DNA of 9,370 nt from Chitinophagaceae bacterium UBA4412 (lineage in GTDB: Bacteria; Bacteroidota; Bacteroidia; Chitinophagales; Chitinophagaceae), in assembly GCA_002400445.1 (NCBI GenBank), contig DGQO01000144.1, forward strand, positions 16,829 through 26,198. Reading direction: 5' to 3'. The translations under genes were made by a program, and so were the position numbers. Positions 7,401 to 9,370 of this stretch are shown one piece after another; positions within the stretch are counted from its first letter, which is position 1; every line of letters starts with the position of its first letter. Below the pieces are notes generated by a model, which worked only from the letters and a program-made list of their open reading frames with translations, searched no databases and was not told the DNA's origin.

Positions 7401-9370
7401 TTATGGACTATTGCACCATTTTTAACCTGGGCCATCAGCCGACCGTATTCTGTAAAAACAGAAACGCTTTCTGCTTCGCAAGAAATATCATTGCGGGTAT
7501 TGTCTCGCAAGATTTGGTACTACTTTGAAACCTTTGTAACTGCGGAAGAGAACTGGCTACCTCCCGATAATTACCAGGAAGCCCCGGTAGAAGCTATAGC
7601 ACATCGCACTTCGCCCACTAATATTGGGCTGTGCCTGCTTTCTTATATTACCGCACATGATTTTGGATTTATTGGTGTGGAAGAAACCATTGAGCGAAGC
7701 AGCCGTACACTGGATACCCTCATGCGTATGGATCGCTACCGCGGTCACTTGTACAACTGGTACGATACCCAATCCATCACACCATTATATCCCCGCTATA
7801 TTTCTACGGTAGATAGTGGTAACCTGGTAGGTCACCTGGTTACCCTTCAGCAATCGCTATTGCTCCTGGCAGATGAAAAAGTTTACAGCAGCCAGTCTTT
7901 CATGGCTATTGGCGATGCCGTGCGTATCCTTATGGAAAAAACCAGCGAATCAAAAGCCATTAAGCAATTTTTAAACAGCCTGGAAGAACGTTACCCGGCT
8001 GCAGTAGATGACCTATATGCAACATGGAAGCTGCTGGAAGAATTGGAAAACGAATTTGCCGAATTGATGATGCGTGTTGATTTTGAGCCCGACCAGGAAG
8101 ACGATATCTGGGCAGAAAAAGTACAAACACAGATCAGCAATTTCAAAGCAGAACTGGAAGGATTTTATCCTTGGCTACAACAGGAATTTGTACCGGAAAA
8201 ATTTGCCATACTGGTACCAACCCTTAAAGATGTTTCTACCCCAAGAGCTCTGTCAAAGATTGAGGAATCTTTGTTTCAATCGATTGTGGGCGCATACGCT
8301 GCAAAAAATACGCCGGCAGAAACAGAATGGCTGAATACGTTCAGAGCAGGCATTACCGAAGCAGGCCGCAGGGGTAAGCAAATTCTCCTGGGTATTGATA
8401 GACTGGCGCACCGCTGCAGGGAATTATCTGACGTGGATTACGACTTTCTTTACGACCGGCAGCAGCACCTGCTTGCTATTGGATATAATGTGGAAGAACA
8501 TCGCCTGGACAATAGCTTCTACGACTTGCTTGCATCTGAAGCAAGGCTTACTACATTTATTGCCATCGCACAGGGTAAACTTCCGCAAGACAGTTGGTTT
8601 GCGCTGGGACGCCAGCTCACGAGTGCTAGTGGCACACCGGTATTGCTTTCCTGGAGTGGGTCTATGTTTGAATACCTGATGCCGCTACTTGTAATGCCTT
8701 CTTACGATAATACTTTGCTGGAACAAACTTACAGAGGTGTGGTACAGCGCCAGATAGATTATGGCCGCAAACGTGCCGTGCCCTGGGGTATTTCTGAAAG
8801 TGGATATAATATGGTAGATGCTCATTTGAACTACCAATATAAAGCCTTTGGTGTGCCGGGGCTTGGATTCAAACGGGGTCTTGGAGACGATCTTGTGATA
8901 GCACCTTATGCTACCCTGATGAGCCTCATGGTAAATGTGCAGGAAGCCTTTTCTAATATGGAAACCATGCGTGAAGCAGGGTTTGAAGGCCGCTATGGAT
9001 TTTTTGAAGCCATCGACTACACACCCGCACGTTTGCTTCGTCGCCAGAATTTTGCCGTAGTAAAATCTTTTATGGCACACCACCAGGGCATGAGTTTTCT
9101 TTCGCTTTCTCATGCCTTGCTGGACAAACCCATGCATCGACGTTTTGAAAGCAACGTAGAAGTAAAAAGTACCTTATTGCTTTTGCAGGAAAGAATACCC
9201 CGCATCAGCAATTTCTATAGGCCTACTATAGCCGCTACAGAAATGAGTTCGAACGCCGGTACAGATACTTCTATGCGGGTGATTCCAACGCCAAATACGG
9301 CGGTGCCCGAAGTACAGTTATTAAGTAATGGCCGATATAACGTGATGGTAACAAATGCCGGCGGTGGCTA
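4401..9370 (+). CDS. cgs: Cyclic beta-1,2-glucan synthase (GT84 and cyclisation domains), 3' end cut by window
   Basis: The frame is open for 1656 codons without a stop and leaves the window, about 58% of the ~2800 residues usual for NdvB/Cgs proteins. The enzyme polymerises glucose from UDP-glucose into beta-1,2-glucan at the inner membrane and closes it into a ring. In order: an N-terminal domain with EWLLDNF at 112-118, HLPKGY at 131-136 and LGELWAIP around 190; two membrane segments near 436-455 and 465-486; a GT84 domain with DTD at 654-656, HDLLEGC at 767-773 and QRRHRW at 798-803; four more segments near 845-865, 871-893, 973-990 and 994-1015; the conserved TSPTNIG at 1070-1076; then a glycoamylase-like (GH189-type) domain from ~1346 with SWSGSMFEY at 1417-1425, WGISES at 1462-1467 and MAHHQGMS at 1558-1565. 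The last codons read TNAGGG plus 'ta', matching the NAGGGY motif before the GH94 domain. An in-frame ATG at 4341 is possible, but 4401 gives the better N-terminus. Confidence 0.93.
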   Translation, partial: MKTNQRKNQHNDFFENLPQAFSNITKTIIPIFSDGKNTVYTNERPPLRAELFTNEQLEQHARNLARKHKISAEEPSEQLLKRLADNEDILMQVHSLLTESVKNSERIPPAGEWLLDNFYLIEEQIYTGKKHLPKGYSKGLPQLSKGESSGLPRVYDIAVEIISHSDGHVDLGNLVSFVNAYQEHTYLQLGELWAIPIMLRLALIENLRRLSIQISNDMGHKALANNWADEMINVSQTDSKNLILVIADMARSEPPMESAFIAELIRRLQEQGSSLTLALSWIEQTLTDNGFNSNELIHQETQKQAADQVSISNSISSLRFLSTTDWREFVETTSIVEEILRKDIGGTYGRMDFYTRDTYRHAVEKMAKYSDYSEKEIAEMAIQFAAENAESGKDGKLAHVGYFLAGRGLFKMEKTTRMKSGKVDSLKKLFNKLPFGIYAGTVLAITAAITYLLLKNAWRDEHGNTVFILLAIATALAASRLALALINWVSTLVARPALLPRMNFSLGIPPEYRTMVVVPTLLTSDHGTADLIENLEVRFLANRDSNLSFALLTDFADADQEHLPGDDALVAFARNKITELNEKYERQSNDTFFLFHRPRKWNRTEKKWMGYERKRGKLSDLNALILGHGVADHFSEIVADEAAYRGTKFIITLDTDTQLPRDAAWKMVGTLAHPLNHAVYNPKKKRVTEGYTILQPRVSNSLPGKNSSIYARMHGNEPGTDPYTRATSDVYQDLFKEGSFIGKGIYDIKAFEATLHQCFPDNAILSHDLLEGCYTRSGLITDVQLYEEYPNRYQSDIQRRHRWIRGDWQIGNWILPFVPGAKKKIVKNPLTILARWKIFDNIRRSLVPLALMLLLLFGWGLSATPIFWTAGVLLIIFLPGVINLVWSLVVRPPDLIFKQHARFTIESVSNQFFQHLVELATLPYETFKNMDAIGRTLWRMFISHRHLLQWNPYHSTINSHTSISDNYRAMWFGPFLSVVIFGYLTVYAPLTVAFAMPFLILWTIAPFLTWAISRPYSVKTETLSASQEISLRVLSRKIWYYFETFVTAEENWLPPDNYQEAPVEAIAHRTSPTNIGLCLLSYITAHDFGFIGVEETIERSSRTLDTLMRMDRYRGHLYNWYDTQSITPLYPRYISTVDSGNLVGHLVTLQQSLLLLADEKVYSSQSFMAIGDAVRILMEKTSESKAIKQFLNSLEERYPAAVDDLYATWKLLEELENEFAELMMRVDFEPDQEDDIWAEKVQTQISNFKAELEGFYPWLQQEFVPEKFAILVPTLKDVSTPRALSKIEESLFQSIVGAYAAKNTPAETEWLNTFRAGITEAGRRGKQILLGIDRLAHRCRELSDVDYDFLYDRQQHLLAIGYNVEEHRLDNSFYDLLASEARLTTFIAIAQGKLPQDSWFALGRQLTSASGTPVLLSWSGSMFEYLMPLLVMPSYDNTLLEQTYRGVVQRQIDYGRKRAVPWGISESGYNMVDAHLNYQYKAFGVPGLGFKRGLGDDLVIAPYATLMSLMVNVQEAFSNMETMREAGFEGRYGFFEAIDYTPARLLRRQNFAVVKSFMAHHQGMSFLSLSHALLDKPMHRRFESNVEVKSTLLLLQERIPRISNFYRPTIAATEMSSNAGTDTSMRVIPTPNTAVPEVQLLSNGRYNVMVTNAGGG

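Overview
The window reads as ordinary chromosomal DNA of a Bacteroidota bacterium, most likely near Chitinophagaceae. This is inferred from A/T-rich start contexts without Shine-Dalgarno motifs, moderate GC, and the look of the proteins. No RNA gene, insertion sequence, CRISPR array or phage gene is visible. All five supported genes lie on the + strand.

Region 1 (1-139) is a short leader with no supported gene. Region 2 (140-3416) is a tight run of three genes with gaps of 15 and 22 bases, so probably one operon: an inositol-monophosphatase-family enzyme (SuhB type), thiamine-monophosphate kinase ThiL, and an exported GH125 exo-alpha-mannosidase. A small terminator-like hairpin (3420-3447) follows. 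Region 3 (3514-4062) is a single gene for a 182-residue protein of unknown function with a possible small beta-barrel at its N-terminus. Region 4 (4063-4400) is a 338-base gap holding a strong inverted repeat. Region 5 (4401 to the window edge) is one uninterrupted reading frame of at least 1656 residues, cut by the right edge. It is the N-terminal and middle part of a cyclic beta-1,2-glucan synthase: N-terminal domain, six membrane segments around a GT84 glucosyltransferase domain, then the glycoamylase-like (GH189-type) cyclisation domain. The C-terminal GH94 domain should lie to the right.

How the genes work together: thiL and the suhB-like gene are housekeeping functions (thiamine diphosphate synthesis; sugar-phosphate or inositol-phosphate dephosphorylation). 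The GH125 enzyme and the glucan synthase both concern envelope or extracellular carbohydrate, but act on different linkages (alpha-1,6-mannose versus beta-1,2-glucose), so a shared pathway is not shown. The least explained items are the 182-residue protein, the hairpin-bearing gap before the synthase, and the presence of a full-architecture cyclic glucan synthase in this lineage. I did not find convincing evidence of a wholly new multi-gene system.
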